Positions 26,161 through 34,332 of a stretch of 64,000 bases of DNA are shown here, one piece after another. Position numbers and translations under genes: made by a program. This DNA is from CAVQCX01 sp963775335 (GTDB lineage Bacteria; Pseudomonadota; Gammaproteobacteria; Chromatiales; Chromatiaceae). The notes below the pieces were generated by a model that worked only from the letters and a program-made list of their open reading frames with translations, was not told the DNA's origin and did no database searches. Where the stretch lies: assembly GCA_963775335.1 (NCBI GenBank), contig CAVZIJ010000004.1, positions 1-64,000 on the forward strand, in the 5' to 3' direction. Within the stretch, counting starts at the first letter, position 1, and every line of letters begins with the position of its first letter.

Positions 26161-26311
26161 GCGCCCCTGCTCGGCCCGCCCAAGGCGATGTGAATCGCAG
26201 TCCCGTGTCGAAGGGGTTGCCCCGCATCGCCAGGCTGGCCGGGAGCCCCGGGGCTCGGTGCGTACGCCGCAGCGTCGATTCCGGCGCGCCCGCGCGGAGA
26301 GGAGCGATCCG

Positions 26312-26644
26312 ATGGGTATGACCGAAACCTTCGAGGCGATGCTGGCCGCGGGGCAGGACACGCCGCTGCTGCGGTTCGGCTTGGGCACGGTCTACTACAA
26401 GGCGCAGGACTGGCCACGAGCGGTGGCACACCTTCGTGAAGCGGTCGGTCAGGACCCGGGATATTCTGCGGCCTGGAAGCTGCTCGGACGCTGCCTGTTG
26501 GAATCAGGTGACCCGGCGCAGGCCATGGAAGCGCTCGACCGGGGAATATCGGTCGCCGAGTCCAAGGGAGATATCCAGGCAGCGAAGGAAATGAGAGTGT
26601 TCCGCCGGCGAGCGGAGAAACAGGCCGGCGGGCAGCAAGCATAG
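26312..26644 (+). CDS. small TPR-repeat protein
   Basis: A 110-residue soluble protein with two or three tetratricopeptide repeats: LLRFGLGTVYYKAQDWPRAVAHLREAV then YSAAWKLLGRCLLESGDPAQAMEALDRGI, with the typical W/L/G/Y and A-P spacing. No signal peptide. Probably a protein-binding adaptor of unknown partner. The ATG at 26312 is preceded by GGAGAGGAG. It lies between ntrX and a convergent regulator, and could be co-transcribed with ntrYX. Confidence 0.82.
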   Translation: MGMTETFEAMLAAGQDTPLLRFGLGTVYYKAQDWPRAVAHLREAVGQDPGYSAAWKLLGRCLLESGDPAQAMEALDRGISVAESKGDIQAAKEMRVFRRRAEKQAGGQQA

Positions 26645-26704
26645 GCACGGTGGGACGGGGCGGCAATGCCGTAGGCCGCCGCCGGTTCGGGGAGCGCGCC
26701 CCGA

Positions 26705-28066
26705 TTACCCGGCCGGCTGCACTTGCAGACCGTATTTCCGGATCTTGCGATCGAGTGCGGGCCGGGAGATGCCTAGAATCGCGCAGGCTCGACCCTTGTG
26801 ACCCCCGGTATGAGCGAGCACCGTCTGGACGTGCTCGGCCTCGACCTGCTCCAGGGACTTCAGTGGCGCCGCCGCGGTCGGCGCCACGGCTAGCGTGTCG
26901 CCCTGCGGCAGCTGGGGGAGCAGGTCTGGGCTGAGAACACCGGAGCGGGCGTGGACCATGGCCTGGGTGAGGACGTTCTCGAGCTCGCGCACATTGCCCG
27001 GCCAGGGGTAGGACTGCAGGCGCCGCATGACCTCGGCGGGCACTTGGAGCGCCGGGCGGTGAACCCTCGGCGCGATCCGCTCCAGCAATGCCGGCACCAG
27101 CAGCGGGATGTCCTCGACGCGGTCTCGCAGCGGCGGCAACCTGATGACGACCACCTTCAGCCGGAAGGCCAGATCCTCCCGAAAACGGCCCGTGCGGACC
27201 TCTTGCTCCAGCACCCGATTGGTTGCGGCGATGATCCGGGCGTCGCTGGCGATATGTTGCACCCCCCCGACGCGCTCGAAGCTGCGCTCCTGAACGGCGC
27301 GCAGCAGCTTGGCCTGCAGGGGCAAGGCGAGCTCAGCCACCTCGTCGAGGAAAAGGGTGCCCCCGCGCGCCAGCTCGAATTTGCCGATCTTGCGCTGCAC
27401 CGCGCCGGTAAACGCGCCCCTCTCGTGTCCGAACAGCTCGCTCTCGAGCAGGCTGTCCACGATGGCCGCGCAGTTGACCGCAACGAAAGGCCCCCCTCTG
27501 CCGCTGTGCGCATGGATGAGCTGGGCGACGATCTCTTTGCCGGTGCCCGACTCGCCGGTGATCAGCACATTGGTGCTGCTCGCCGCGCTCAGGGCAATCT
27601 CTTTGCTGACCTGCAACATGGCCGCGCTGCGCCCGATGAGCTCTCCGTCCATCGGCCCCGTTGCTCGTTCTCCTTTCAGGGCGGCGACCTCTCGGGACAG
27701 GCGCTGGCCCTCGAGGATCCGTCGGACGCTGTGCTCGAGCGCTTCGATCTGCAGCGGCTTGTGCACGAAATCGCTGGCGCCTCGCTTGATCGCTTCGATG
27801 GCGAGCTCGAGGTCATGTCGGCCGGTCATCATGAGCACTGCCAGCTGGGGATCGCTTCTCCGCAGGCGACCGAGCAGCTCCAGGCCGGTGCCGTCGGGCA
27901 GCTGCTGGTCGAGCAGCACCAGGTCCGCGGACTCCCGTCGTAGCTGAGTTGTCGCCTCGGCGCAGCTACGGGACTGGGCCACGATGAACCCCTGATCCTC
28001 GAAATGCAGGGCGAGGACCTGACTGAGGGCGTCATCGTCCTCGACGATGAGAAGACGGGGGCTCAT
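26705..28066 (-). CDS. NtrC-family sigma-54 response regulator
   Basis: A 453-residue activator with receiver domain (Asp53 in LVLLDQQLPDG), AAA+ domain with intact Walker A GESGTGKE (171-178) and the sigma-54 contact loop GAFTGA (217-222), Walker B GTLFLDEVAEL, and a Fis-type helix-turn-helix (about 425-450). All key elements are present, so it should activate sigma-54 promoters on phosphorylation. No histidine kinase gene is adjacent; it lies convergent to ntrYX and divergent from the small secreted-peptide gene at 28281. Target genes cannot be told from the sequence. Confidence 0.93.
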   Translation of the reverse strand: MSPRLLIVEDDDALSQVLALHFEDQGFIVAQSRSCAEATTQLRRESADLVLLDQQLPDGTGLELLGRLRRSDPQLAVLMMTGRHDLELAIEAIKRGASDFVHKPLQIEALEHSVRRILEGQRLSREVAALKGERATGPMDGELIGRSAAMLQVSKEIALSAASSTNVLITGESGTGKEIVAQLIHAHSGRGGPFVAVNCAAIVDSLLESELFGHERGAFTGAVQRKIGKFELARGGTLFLDEVAELALPLQAKLLRAVQERSFERVGGVQHIASDARIIAATNRVLEQEVRTGRFREDLAFRLKVVVIRLPPLRDRVEDIPLLVPALLERIAPRVHRPALQVPAEVMRRLQSYPWPGNVRELENVLTQAMVHARSGVLSPDLLPQLPQGDTLAVAPTAAAPLKSLEQVEAEHVQTVLAHTGGHKGRACAILGISRPALDRKIRKYGLQVQPAG

Positions 28067-28213
28067 CCGCTGAACTGGGCTCGGGCCGCGGGGTTGGTCT
28101 AAGGCTCATCATAGGCAGGCCCGTCGCGCGCCGGCAACCGGCGGGCCTGCGGCGGGGCGGGCGGCGTCTTACACGACGCCATCAGCAGAACTGATCAGCC
28201 GATAAATTACCTA

Positions 28214-28242
28214 TTGACAGTTTATTAGCGAATTCTTATTCT
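28214..28242 (+). promoter_or_regulatory. near-consensus sigma-70 promoter
   Basis: TTGACA (28214-28219) and TATTCT (28237-28242) are separated by exactly 17 bases in an AT-rich patch. It drives the small gene at 28281, about 30 bases downstream of the expected start. This is the strongest promoter match I find in the window. Confidence 0.75.
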
Positions 28243-28280
28243 GTTGCCAACTTAACAACATAGTACTCAGGAGCACGACC

Positions 28281-28448
28281 ATGTTGGCAGCACTCGCAGC
28301 TATCCTCTTGGGGGTCGGCGCCGTTTCGACGCCGCAATTCGTCGCCGACGAGGCCCAATACGCCCAAGTCCATAAGACCCCGGTAGTCGTCCAGGTTGCG
28401 GATACCTGGAATGCCGGCGCTCGCCATGGCGAAGGGCTCGGCCTTTGA
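28281..28448 (+). CDS. 55-residue small secreted or membrane peptide
   Basis: This gene is below common length cut-offs. It is supported by a near-consensus sigma-70 promoter at 28214, an AGGAG ribosome site (28269-28273) seven bases before the ATG, and an intrinsic terminator at 28480-28508, so it forms a complete single-gene transcription unit. The product starts MLAALAAILLGVGAVSTPQF, a signal-peptide-like hydrophobic segment without a positive start, followed by a polar tail (VADEAQYAQVHKTPVVVQV and a Gly-rich end). No family recognised. It is divergent from a sigma-54 response regulator. It could be a periplasmic peptide, a small membrane protein, or a leader of a regulatory RNA. Confidence 0.65.
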   Translation: MLAALAAILLGVGAVSTPQFVADEAQYAQVHKTPVVVQVADTWNAGARHGEGLGL

Positions 28449-28479
28449 TCCAAACCCGCGCCCGGAGTTGACCGCACTG

Positions 28480-28508
28480 GCCCCGGCCCCATGGCCGGGG
28501 CAGTTTTT
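28480..28508 (+). terminator. intrinsic terminator of the small-peptide gene
   Basis: Nine-base perfect stem GCCCCGGCC / GGCCGGGGC with loop CCAT, then AG and TTTTT. It ends the unit starting at 28214 and separates it from the convergent DUF423 gene. Confidence 0.88.
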
Positions 28509-28528
28509 ATCGGGAGGTGCGGACGAAA

Positions 28529-28942
28529 TTATGAGATAGATTCTAGACGGCGGCTCGCCAACAGCAGGCACACCCACCCGGCCATGAACGCACTCCCGCC
28601 CACGGGAATGAGCGGGCCGAGAAGCCCGAGGCCCCCCGCCTCCTTCGCATAGATCCCACCACAGAAGAGCAAGGTGCCGGCGACAAAGAGTCCTCCCGCC
28701 GCGCGCGCCCACCGACTCGGGGCCTGATGCTCGAGCAGCCCCGCCAGACCCAAGGCCAGTGCGTGGAACCCCTGATAGGCCAGCGCTGTCCTGACCAGGT
28801 CGAGCTGCGCGGCCGCGAGGTGGCCCGCCAACAAATGAGCGCTGAGCGCACCCAATATGACGGTGACCAGGCCGCTGAGCGCGGCGAGGCCGACCAACAG
28901 CGCCGCGGTCGGCCGCCCGGTTTGGGTGGCTCCGGTGCTCAA
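28529..28942 (-). CDS. DUF423 family membrane protein
   Basis: A 137-residue protein with four predicted membrane helices (about 14-34, 48-68, 80-100, 108-128), matching DUF423 (YgdD-like): the LGALSAHLL motif near 32, ALAYQGFHALAL near 55, and GGIYAKEAG and PLIPVGGSAFMAGW near the end. Function unknown for the family. It overlaps the upstream hypothetical gene by four bases (ATGA), so the two are coupled. Confidence 0.88.
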   Translation of the reverse strand: MSTGATQTGRPTAALLVGLAALSGLVTVILGALSAHLLAGHLAAAQLDLVRTALAYQGFHALALGLAGLLEHQAPSRWARAAGGLFVAGTLLFCGGIYAKEAGGLGLLGPLIPVGGSAFMAGWVCLLLASRRLESIS

Positions 28943-29493
28943 TGGGCCCCCAGCTTTCCCAGCTCATCCAGGATGTCGAGCACCAGTTGAGAGGTGGCGG
29001 CATCCATCCCCCGGCAGAGCTGCCGGGGGTCCCGCTCCCCGTTGATCAGCCGCCGCACCACGGCGGCCAGGCGGGCGAGCGGACCACCTGCGCGAGTCAT
29101 CTGCTCGGCCATCTCGGAGACGATCTGCAGGGCCTCGACGTTACCGGTGGCGGCCGCGCGAATCATGCCGGCCAGGCCGGGGGCGGCCAACGTCGGCTCT
29201 GGGCGGGTCGACGGATCGGGCAGGGTGCGCGGGTCCTGGAGTCCGCGCAAGATCGCTTCGGCGATGACCTGGTCTTCTTCATCCAGACCCCTGATCGCGG
29301 AGAGATCGCGCTGGTCGGCCAGGATTCGACGGATCGCTGCCACCAGGGCCGTCCAACCCTGTTGCTCGGCCGAGCGAAGCAGGTCCCGCAGGGTGTCGGT
29401 GGCCGGTGCGCTCTGGGCCAGCTCAACGACCTGACGGATGAAGGCGCCGTGCACGGCGACGATCTGCTGGTGGCGTGTCGGCAATGCGGGCAT
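28939..29493 (-). CDS. hypothetical alpha-helical protein
   Basis: I do not recognise this 184-residue protein. It is Ala/Leu/Arg-rich and predicted helical, without signal peptide or membrane segments. Two halves have a similar look: VELAQSAPATDTLRDLL to AILRGL, and IVSEMAEQMTRAGGPLARL to LDILDELG, both containing an I/V-RR-I/L segment followed by G-D/E-R-D (RRILADQRDL and RRLINGERDP). This could reflect an internal duplication. Context: downstream of a thioredoxin-fold/HEAT protein, upstream of DUF423. The ribosome site is weak. Confidence 0.7.
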   Translation of the reverse strand: MPALPTRHQQIVAVHGAFIRQVVELAQSAPATDTLRDLLRSAEQQGWTALVAAIRRILADQRDLSAIRGLDEEDQVIAEAILRGLQDPRTLPDPSTRPEPTLAAPGLAGMIRAAATGNVEALQIVSEMAEQMTRAGGPLARLAAVVRRLINGERDPRQLCRGMDAATSQLVLDILDELGKLGAH

Positions 29494-29575
29494 GACGGGA
29501 CGGGGCTACGGATAACGGCAGGCTAGTGTACCAGGCTGGAAGTCGGGCCTGCAGCGCGGCGGCGCCGTGCGAGGA

Positions 29576-30241
29576 TTACGGCTCTGCCCGCGGACTTTCG
29601 CGGAGGAGCGCCAGGGTCTCCTGGGCTATTTCTCTGACCTCGGCGTCCTCGTCGTTCAGGAGGGACTCGGCGACGGACGCGGCGGCAGGGTCGCCGGTCA
29701 GCCCCAGGTAATGGCAGGCGTCGGCGCGGGTCCGAGGGTTCTCGGACAGGCACAGGCTTCGTAACAGCGGGACGGCACGTGCCAGCAGACCGCTCTCCTG
29801 CAGCTCTTCCAGCGCAGCTCCGACCCCGATCCGCACACTGATCGGGGTCCCCGGGGCCCCAATCAGCCATACCAGCGCATCCAGGACCTCCGGGGTCTCG
29901 CGCACGATCGAAACCACCCGATCCAGCTCGCGGCCCTCCAGCAGATAGGCGAAATACCGCCCATAGTCGGGCGGGGTCCCGCCGGCCGCCGCCCAGTCGC
30001 GCAGCTCGCCGTAACTGTGCACGCCCTGAAGCACGAACGGGCCGATGCGCATCCAGGGCACGCTGCGCGCGTCGAGTGCCTGGGCCTCCTCTGGATGCAC
30101 CCCCAGGTTGACCACGCCCAGGCGCCCCAGCCGGCCCTCCTTGATCAGGCGCAACAGGTGCTCCAGCACCAAGGGGCAGCGGGTGCAGCCCGGCGCGATG
30201 AGCGCCAGCGCATCAGGCGGGGTCGAAACGGGCTCGGACAT
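29576..30241 (-). CDS. thioredoxin-like plus HEAT-repeat protein
   Basis: A 221-residue protein. Residues 1-85 look like a thioredoxin fold with a CTRCP redox-type motif near 18 and a VPWMRIGPF cis-proline region near 62. Residues 95-215 hold HEAT-like helical repeats (ISVRIGVGAALEELQESGL, NPRTRADACHYLGLTGDPAA, AEVREIAQETLALL). The combination suggests a thiol-redox protein with a docking surface; partners unknown. Start set at the ATG at 30241 because the 17 residues before it are basic and unlike the fold. Same strand as the two genes downstream. Confidence 0.75.
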   Translation of the reverse strand: MSEPVSTPPDALALIAPGCTRCPLVLEHLLRLIKEGRLGRLGVVNLGVHPEEAQALDARSVPWMRIGPFVLQGVHSYGELRDWAAAGGTPPDYGRYFAYLLEGRELDRVVSIVRETPEVLDALVWLIGAPGTPISVRIGVGAALEELQESGLLARAVPLLRSLCLSENPRTRADACHYLGLTGDPAAASVAESLLNDEDAEVREIAQETLALLRESPRAEP

Positions 30242-30292
30242 GCGGATGCGAGGAACCTGGAGTCTGGGGAGGCGGCTAGGGTAAGTCGTCAC

Positions 30293-30692
30293 TCGGGGCG
30301 AAGAAAAGCGCTTTCACCGCGCCGGCGCCTCCTCCGGGGCCGGCCTCGAGGGGTTGGCCTCAAATACGCCATAAACTGCGTCTTCACCGGCCCCGGAGAG
30401 ACCCTGGGCCCTGGGTGTGTCAAGGCTCAAATAACCTAGTGTTTTCAAGTTGTTGTAATTCCCGATGGCTCCAGTCAAATAAACCCGGCTTATAGCCTTC
30501 ATCCGTAAAACTGTTTGGCGCTCCGGGCTTTACTTCTCTATCTTTACGGCCCCTGAAGAGAGATGCCGTCTCGCTCCATCGCCATACGCGGCGTCGGGGG
30601 AAGCGGCGGCCTGAACTGGCAAAGACGCCGCGCCGGGCCTCGGCGCGCCGACCATTCACTGCACTGAACTGAACACTTAGGAGAAGAGCACC
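30293..30692. other. intergenic region upstream of aprB
   Basis: About 400 bases between divergent genes with no gene I can support. It contains the promoter-like boxes at 30515-30544 and, in the presumed leader, a GGCGTC/GACGCC hairpin around 30590-30628. The AT-rich patch at 30420-30540 is the likely regulatory part. Confidence 0.6.
30515..30544 (+). promoter_or_regulatory. possible aprBA promoter
   Basis: TTGGCG (30515-30520), 18 bases, TATCTT (30539-30544). Each box matches four of six sigma-70 positions. It would give a leader of roughly 140 bases. No clear operator. Confidence 0.35.
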
Positions 30693-31160
30693 ATGCCTAC
30701 TTTTGTCCGTACTGATAAGTGCGATGGCTGCAAGGGCCAGGACAAGACCGCATGTATGTACATCTGCCCGCACGACCTGATGAAGCTGGACAAGGACGGC
30801 TCCGAGACGGGCCACGCCATGAAGTCCTACAACCAGGAGCCCGAGCAGTGTTGGGAATGCTACTCCTGCGTGAAGATCTGCCCCCAGAACGCCATTGAAG
30901 CCCGTCCGTACGCCGACATCGTGCCCCTGGGTGGCTCTGTGCAGCCGCTGCGCGGCACCGACTCCATCATGTGGACTATCAAGTTCCGCAACGGCACCAT
31001 GAAGCGCTTCAAGTTCCCGATCCGTACCACCCCGGAAGGCTCCATCGACCCGTACGGCGGCAAGCCCGCAGCCGACATGGCCAACATCGCCAAGCCCGGT
31101 TTCTTCGTGGAGGTCAACGGCTACCGCGCCGGCAACGCCAGCGAGCTGATCCGCAAGTAA
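30693..31160 (+). CDS. aprB: adenylylsulfate reductase, beta subunit
   Basis: AprB carries two [4Fe-4S] clusters and shuttles electrons to or from AprA. In the 155-residue protein the ferredoxin-like part has CDGCKGQDKTACMYICPHD (first cluster, residues 10-28) and CWECYSCVKICPQNAIE (second, about 53-69), followed by the C-terminal tail that wraps around AprA. In this organism it probably works in sulfite oxidation. AGGAG lies before the ATG. The stop is 59 bases before aprA. Confidence 0.97.
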   Translation: MPTFVRTDKCDGCKGQDKTACMYICPHDLMKLDKDGSETGHAMKSYNQEPEQCWECYSCVKICPQNAIEARPYADIVPLGGSVQPLRGTDSIMWTIKFRNGTMKRFKFPIRTTPEGSIDPYGGKPAADMANIAKPGFFVEVNGYRAGNASELIRK

Positions 31161-31219
31161 TCGCGCCCAGCGCGGCAAGCGCATCGAGTTTCAGGATCTT
31201 TTATTCGAGGTAACAGAGA

Positions 31220-33232
31220 ATGGCTGGAGAATTTGGCAATCCCGAAGTCGTCCAACAAGAGGTCGACATCCTCATCATCGGCGGCGGCATGGCCGCTTGC
31301 GGTGCTGCCTACGAGCTCGGCCCTTGGATCGACGCGGCGAAGAAGGCGGGCCACGACATCACGGTGAAGCTGGTCGACAAGGCCGCCATGGACCGCTCCG
31401 GCGCCGTGGCCCAGGGTCTGTCCGCCATCAACACCTACATCGGCGATACCCAGGACCCCGCCGACTACGCCCGCATGGTCTCCAACGACCTGATGGGTAT
31501 CACCCGCGACGACTTGGCCTATGACCTCGGTCGTCACGTCGATGAGTCCGTGCATCTCTTCGAGGAGTGGGGTCTGCCGATCTGGAAGACCGACGAGAAC
31601 GGCGAGCGTCACGACGGCTCCAAAGGCCTGCCCGCACTCAAGGACGGTGGCAAGCCGGTGCGCTCCGGCAAGTGGCAGATCATGATCAACGGCGAGTCCT
31701 ACAAGTGGATCGTCGCCGAGGCCGCCAAGAAGGCCCTGGGCACCGACAACATCGACGAGCGTATCTTCATCGTCAAGCTGGTCAACGACGCCAAGGACAA
31801 GAACCGAATCGCCGGTGCTGTCGGGTTCTCCACCCGCGAAGACCAGGTCGTCGTTTACAAGTGCAAGGCGTGCCTACTGGTGGCCGGCGGCTGCGTCAAT
31901 ATTTTCCGCCCCCGCTCCGTGGGTGAAGGTCAGGGTCGTGCCTGGTATCCCGTCTGGAATGCCGGCTCCACCTACGCGATGGCCGCCGAGGCCGGCGCTG
32001 AGATGACCATGATGGAAAACCGCTTCGTGCCCACCCGCTTCAAGGACGGCTATGGCCCGGTCGGCGCTTGGTTCCTGTTGTTCAAGTCCCAGGCCACCAA
32101 CGCCTTCGGCGAAGTGTACATGCAGCGCAACAAGGAGATGTTGAACGACTATCCTCCTTACGGGCAGGCTTCGGTGCCGGCGTCGTGTCTGCGTAACCAC
32201 CTGATGCTCAAGGAGATGCGCGAAGGCCGCGGTCCCATCTGGATGGACACAGTGTCGGCGCTCGCCAAGCTGCGCGAGACCCTGTCGCCCCGCGAGGTCA
32301 AGCACCTCGAGGCCGAGGCCTGGGAAGATTTCCTAGACATGTGCATCGGCCAGTGCGGCATCTGGGCGGGTGAGAACATCGAGCCGGAGAAGAAGAACTC
32401 CGAGCTGATGCCCACCGAGCCCTACCTGCTCGGCTCCCACTCCGGCTGCTGCGGCATCTGGGTGTCTGGTCCGGACGACATCGGTGCCCCGACCGACGAA
32501 GCGCTGGGCGACGGCATCCCGGACTACCTGCCGAAGGGCTGGAACTGGGGCTACCGCTCCATGACCACCGTGCAAGGTCTGTTCACCGCCGGTGACGGCG
32601 TGGGCGCCTCCGGACACAAGTTCTCGTCCGGCTCCCATGCCGAAGGTCGCCTGTGCGCCAAGTCGATGGTCAAGTTCGTCATTGACAACAAAGCCTGGAA
32701 GCCCGAGCTCGACACCTCGGTGGAGCAGTTGGTCGAGGAGATCTACCGGCCCGTGCGCAACTTCCTCGAGCACAAGGACTACACGACTGCGATCGACATC
32801 AACCCGCATTACATCACGCCGAAGATGCTGCAGTACCGCCTCCAGAAGATCATGGACGAGTACGTGGCGGGGGTGGCGACCTACTACACCACCAACGCCA
32901 ACATGCTGGACTTGGCCGAGCAGAAGCTCGAAATGCTGAAGGAAGATTCCCTGAAGATGCGCGCGAAGGATCTGCACGAGCTGCTGCGCGCATGGGAGAA
33001 CTACCACCGCATCCTCACCGCGGAAGCTCACATGAAGCACATCCAGTTCCGCGAAGAGTCCCGCTACCCCGGGTTCTACTATCGCATGGACAAGAACTTC
33101 GTCGACGAAGAGAACTGGCACTGCTTCGTGAACTCGGTGTACGACAAGGACTCCAAGAAGTGGACCTGCTTCAAGCGCGCCCACGTGGATCTGGTCGACA
33201 AGTCCAAACTCTTCAAGGCCGCCGCCCACTAA
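31220..33232 (+). CDS. aprA: adenylylsulfate reductase, alpha subunit
   Basis: AprA is the FAD-containing catalytic subunit that interconverts APS with sulfite and AMP in the cytoplasm. The 670-residue protein starts with the dinucleotide-binding IIGGGMAACGAAYELG (near 15), has MDRSGAVAQGLSAIN near 58, a long central FAD and substrate domain (PVGAWFLLFKSQATNAFGEVYMQRNKEM), SHSGCCGIWVSGPDDIG near 410 and TAGDGVGASGHKFSSGSHAEGR (FAD site) near 460. Alongside cbb and Qmo/Hdr genes and without any dsrAB in the window, the oxidative direction is the likelier one. A strong terminator follows. Confidence 0.97.
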   Translation: MAGEFGNPEVVQQEVDILIIGGGMAACGAAYELGPWIDAAKKAGHDITVKLVDKAAMDRSGAVAQGLSAINTYIGDTQDPADYARMVSNDLMGITRDDLAYDLGRHVDESVHLFEEWGLPIWKTDENGERHDGSKGLPALKDGGKPVRSGKWQIMINGESYKWIVAEAAKKALGTDNIDERIFIVKLVNDAKDKNRIAGAVGFSTREDQVVVYKCKACLLVAGGCVNIFRPRSVGEGQGRAWYPVWNAGSTYAMAAEAGAEMTMMENRFVPTRFKDGYGPVGAWFLLFKSQATNAFGEVYMQRNKEMLNDYPPYGQASVPASCLRNHLMLKEMREGRGPIWMDTVSALAKLRETLSPREVKHLEAEAWEDFLDMCIGQCGIWAGENIEPEKKNSELMPTEPYLLGSHSGCCGIWVSGPDDIGAPTDEALGDGIPDYLPKGWNWGYRSMTTVQGLFTAGDGVGASGHKFSSGSHAEGRLCAKSMVKFVIDNKAWKPELDTSVEQLVEEIYRPVRNFLEHKDYTTAIDINPHYITPKMLQYRLQKIMDEYVAGVATYYTTNANMLDLAEQKLEMLKEDSLKMRAKDLHELLRAWENYHRILTAEAHMKHIQFREESRYPGFYYRMDKNFVDEENWHCFVNSVYDKDSKKWTCFKRAHVDLVDKSKLFKAAAH

Positions 33233-33256
33233 CCGGTAGGCAGGGAGCGGACAGCA

Positions 33257-33286
33257 ACCGGGCGCCGCAAGGCGCCCGGTTTTTTT
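33257..33286 (+). terminator. intrinsic terminator after aprBA
   Basis: Ten-base stem ACCGGGCGCC / GGCGCCCGGT with GCAA tetraloop, followed by six T. It closes the aprBA unit and separates it from the next gene, which has its own -10 box. Confidence 0.95.
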
Positions 33287-33302
33287 CCGCCTGCGAATTG
33301 GC

Positions 33303-33331
33303 GGATTAGATTCAACCTAATCCCGTATAAT
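33303..33331 (+). promoter_or_regulatory. ykgJ-type gene promoter with inverted repeat
   Basis: A perfect -10 box TATAAT (33326-33331) is directly preceded by the dyad GGATTAG (33303-33309), seven bases, CTAATCC (33317-33323). The dyad fills the place of the -35 box and spacer, where a repressor or activator would sit. Further on, GCGGCC (33361-33366) can pair with GGCCGC (33387-33392) just before the AAGGAG ribosome site. Confidence 0.55.
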
Positions 33332-33404
33332 CAAGACCTTATCAACTCCGACTGTTTTTCGCGGCCGTGTATCCCGTCCGGTGAGAGGCCGCAAGGAGAG
33401 CCCG

Positions 33405-34295
33405 ATGACCGAAAAGCTCGATCTTCCATTCAAGAGCGGCATGGTGCCGAAGATGCTCGAGGCCGACTCAAAGCTTCGCTTCAGGTGCCACAAGGGGGTC
33501 TCCTGCTTCAACGCCTGCTGCCGTAAGGCCGACGTGACGCTTGCGCCCTACGACGTCATCCGACTCAAGCATCGTCTGGGAATTGGCTCTTCAGAGTTTC
33601 TCGATCGTCATACGGTGCCGTTCCAGATGGATGCCCACGGCGTGCCAGGGATCAAGCTGCGCACCGATGATGCGGGCACCTGCCTGTTCATGGACGACGA
33701 GCAAGGATGCACGGTCTACACGGATCGCCCTAGCGCCTGCCGCTACTATCCCCTGGGGCTGCTCACGATGAAGCCATCCACGGCCTCGGCCGACACGCAG
33801 AACTACTTCCTGATCCGGGAGGATCACTGCAAGGGTCACGAGGAAGACCGCGAGATCAGCGTCGCCGACTACCGCAAGGAGCAGGGGGTGGAGGAGTACG
33901 ACGACCTGAACCGCGAGTGGTACCAGATCATGCTCAAGAAGAAGTCCGCAGGACCCTCGGTCGGACAACCCTCCGAGATGAGCCTGCAGGTCTTCTTCAT
34001 GGCTTCCTATGATATCGACCGGTTCCGGCGCTTCGTCACCAGCGAGAATTTCCGCAAGGTCTACGATCTGGACGACGCCTTCTATGCCTCGATTGCCGAC
34101 GATGACATCGCCCTGCTCCAGTTCGCCTACCGGTTTCTGCGCCAGGTGCTGTTTGCCGAGCGCGGCATTCCGGAGCGCCAAGGCGTCTGGGACGAGCGCC
34201 TTCAGGAGCGCAAGGAGATCTGGGAGGCCCGCCTGAAGGCCGAGGTCGAGCGCCGCAACCAGGATCGCGACAAGGCGATGCGCGAGGCGACCTGA
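33405..34295 (+). CDS. YkgJ family Cys-cluster protein
   Basis: The 296-residue protein has the YkgJ (CxxCxxCC-type) zinc or iron-binding signature: FRCHKGVSCFNACCRKADVTL near 35-52, then GTCLFMDDEQGCTVYTDRPSACRYYPLG near 92-120 with further cysteines, and HCKG near 140. The C-terminal third is a charged helical extension (ERNQDRDKAMRE-like). YkgJ proteins are thought to bind metal, but no reaction is proven. Position between aprBA and qmo-hdr suggests a role tied to Fe-S enzymes or sulfur oxidation. ATG at 33405 after AAGGAGAG. Convergent with glk. Confidence 0.85.
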   Translation: MTEKLDLPFKSGMVPKMLEADSKLRFRCHKGVSCFNACCRKADVTLAPYDVIRLKHRLGIGSSEFLDRHTVPFQMDAHGVPGIKLRTDDAGTCLFMDDEQGCTVYTDRPSACRYYPLGLLTMKPSTASADTQNYFLIREDHCKGHEEDREISVADYRKEQGVEEYDDLNREWYQIMLKKKSAGPSVGQPSEMSLQVFFMASYDIDRFRRFVTSENFRKVYDLDDAFYASIADDDIALLQFAYRFLRQVLFAERGIPERQGVWDERLQERKEIWEARLKAEVERRNQDRDKAMREAT

Positions 34296-34332
34296 TTCGG
34301 GCGCAGTGCGCCGGGGACTCGCCCTTGGTCCC

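Noticed and set aside
30693..33232. aprBA considered as a dissimilatory sulfate-reduction enzyme
   Set aside because: The gammaproteobacterial backbone, hemF and cbbQO point to an oxidiser; no sat or dsr genes are visible to decide finally.
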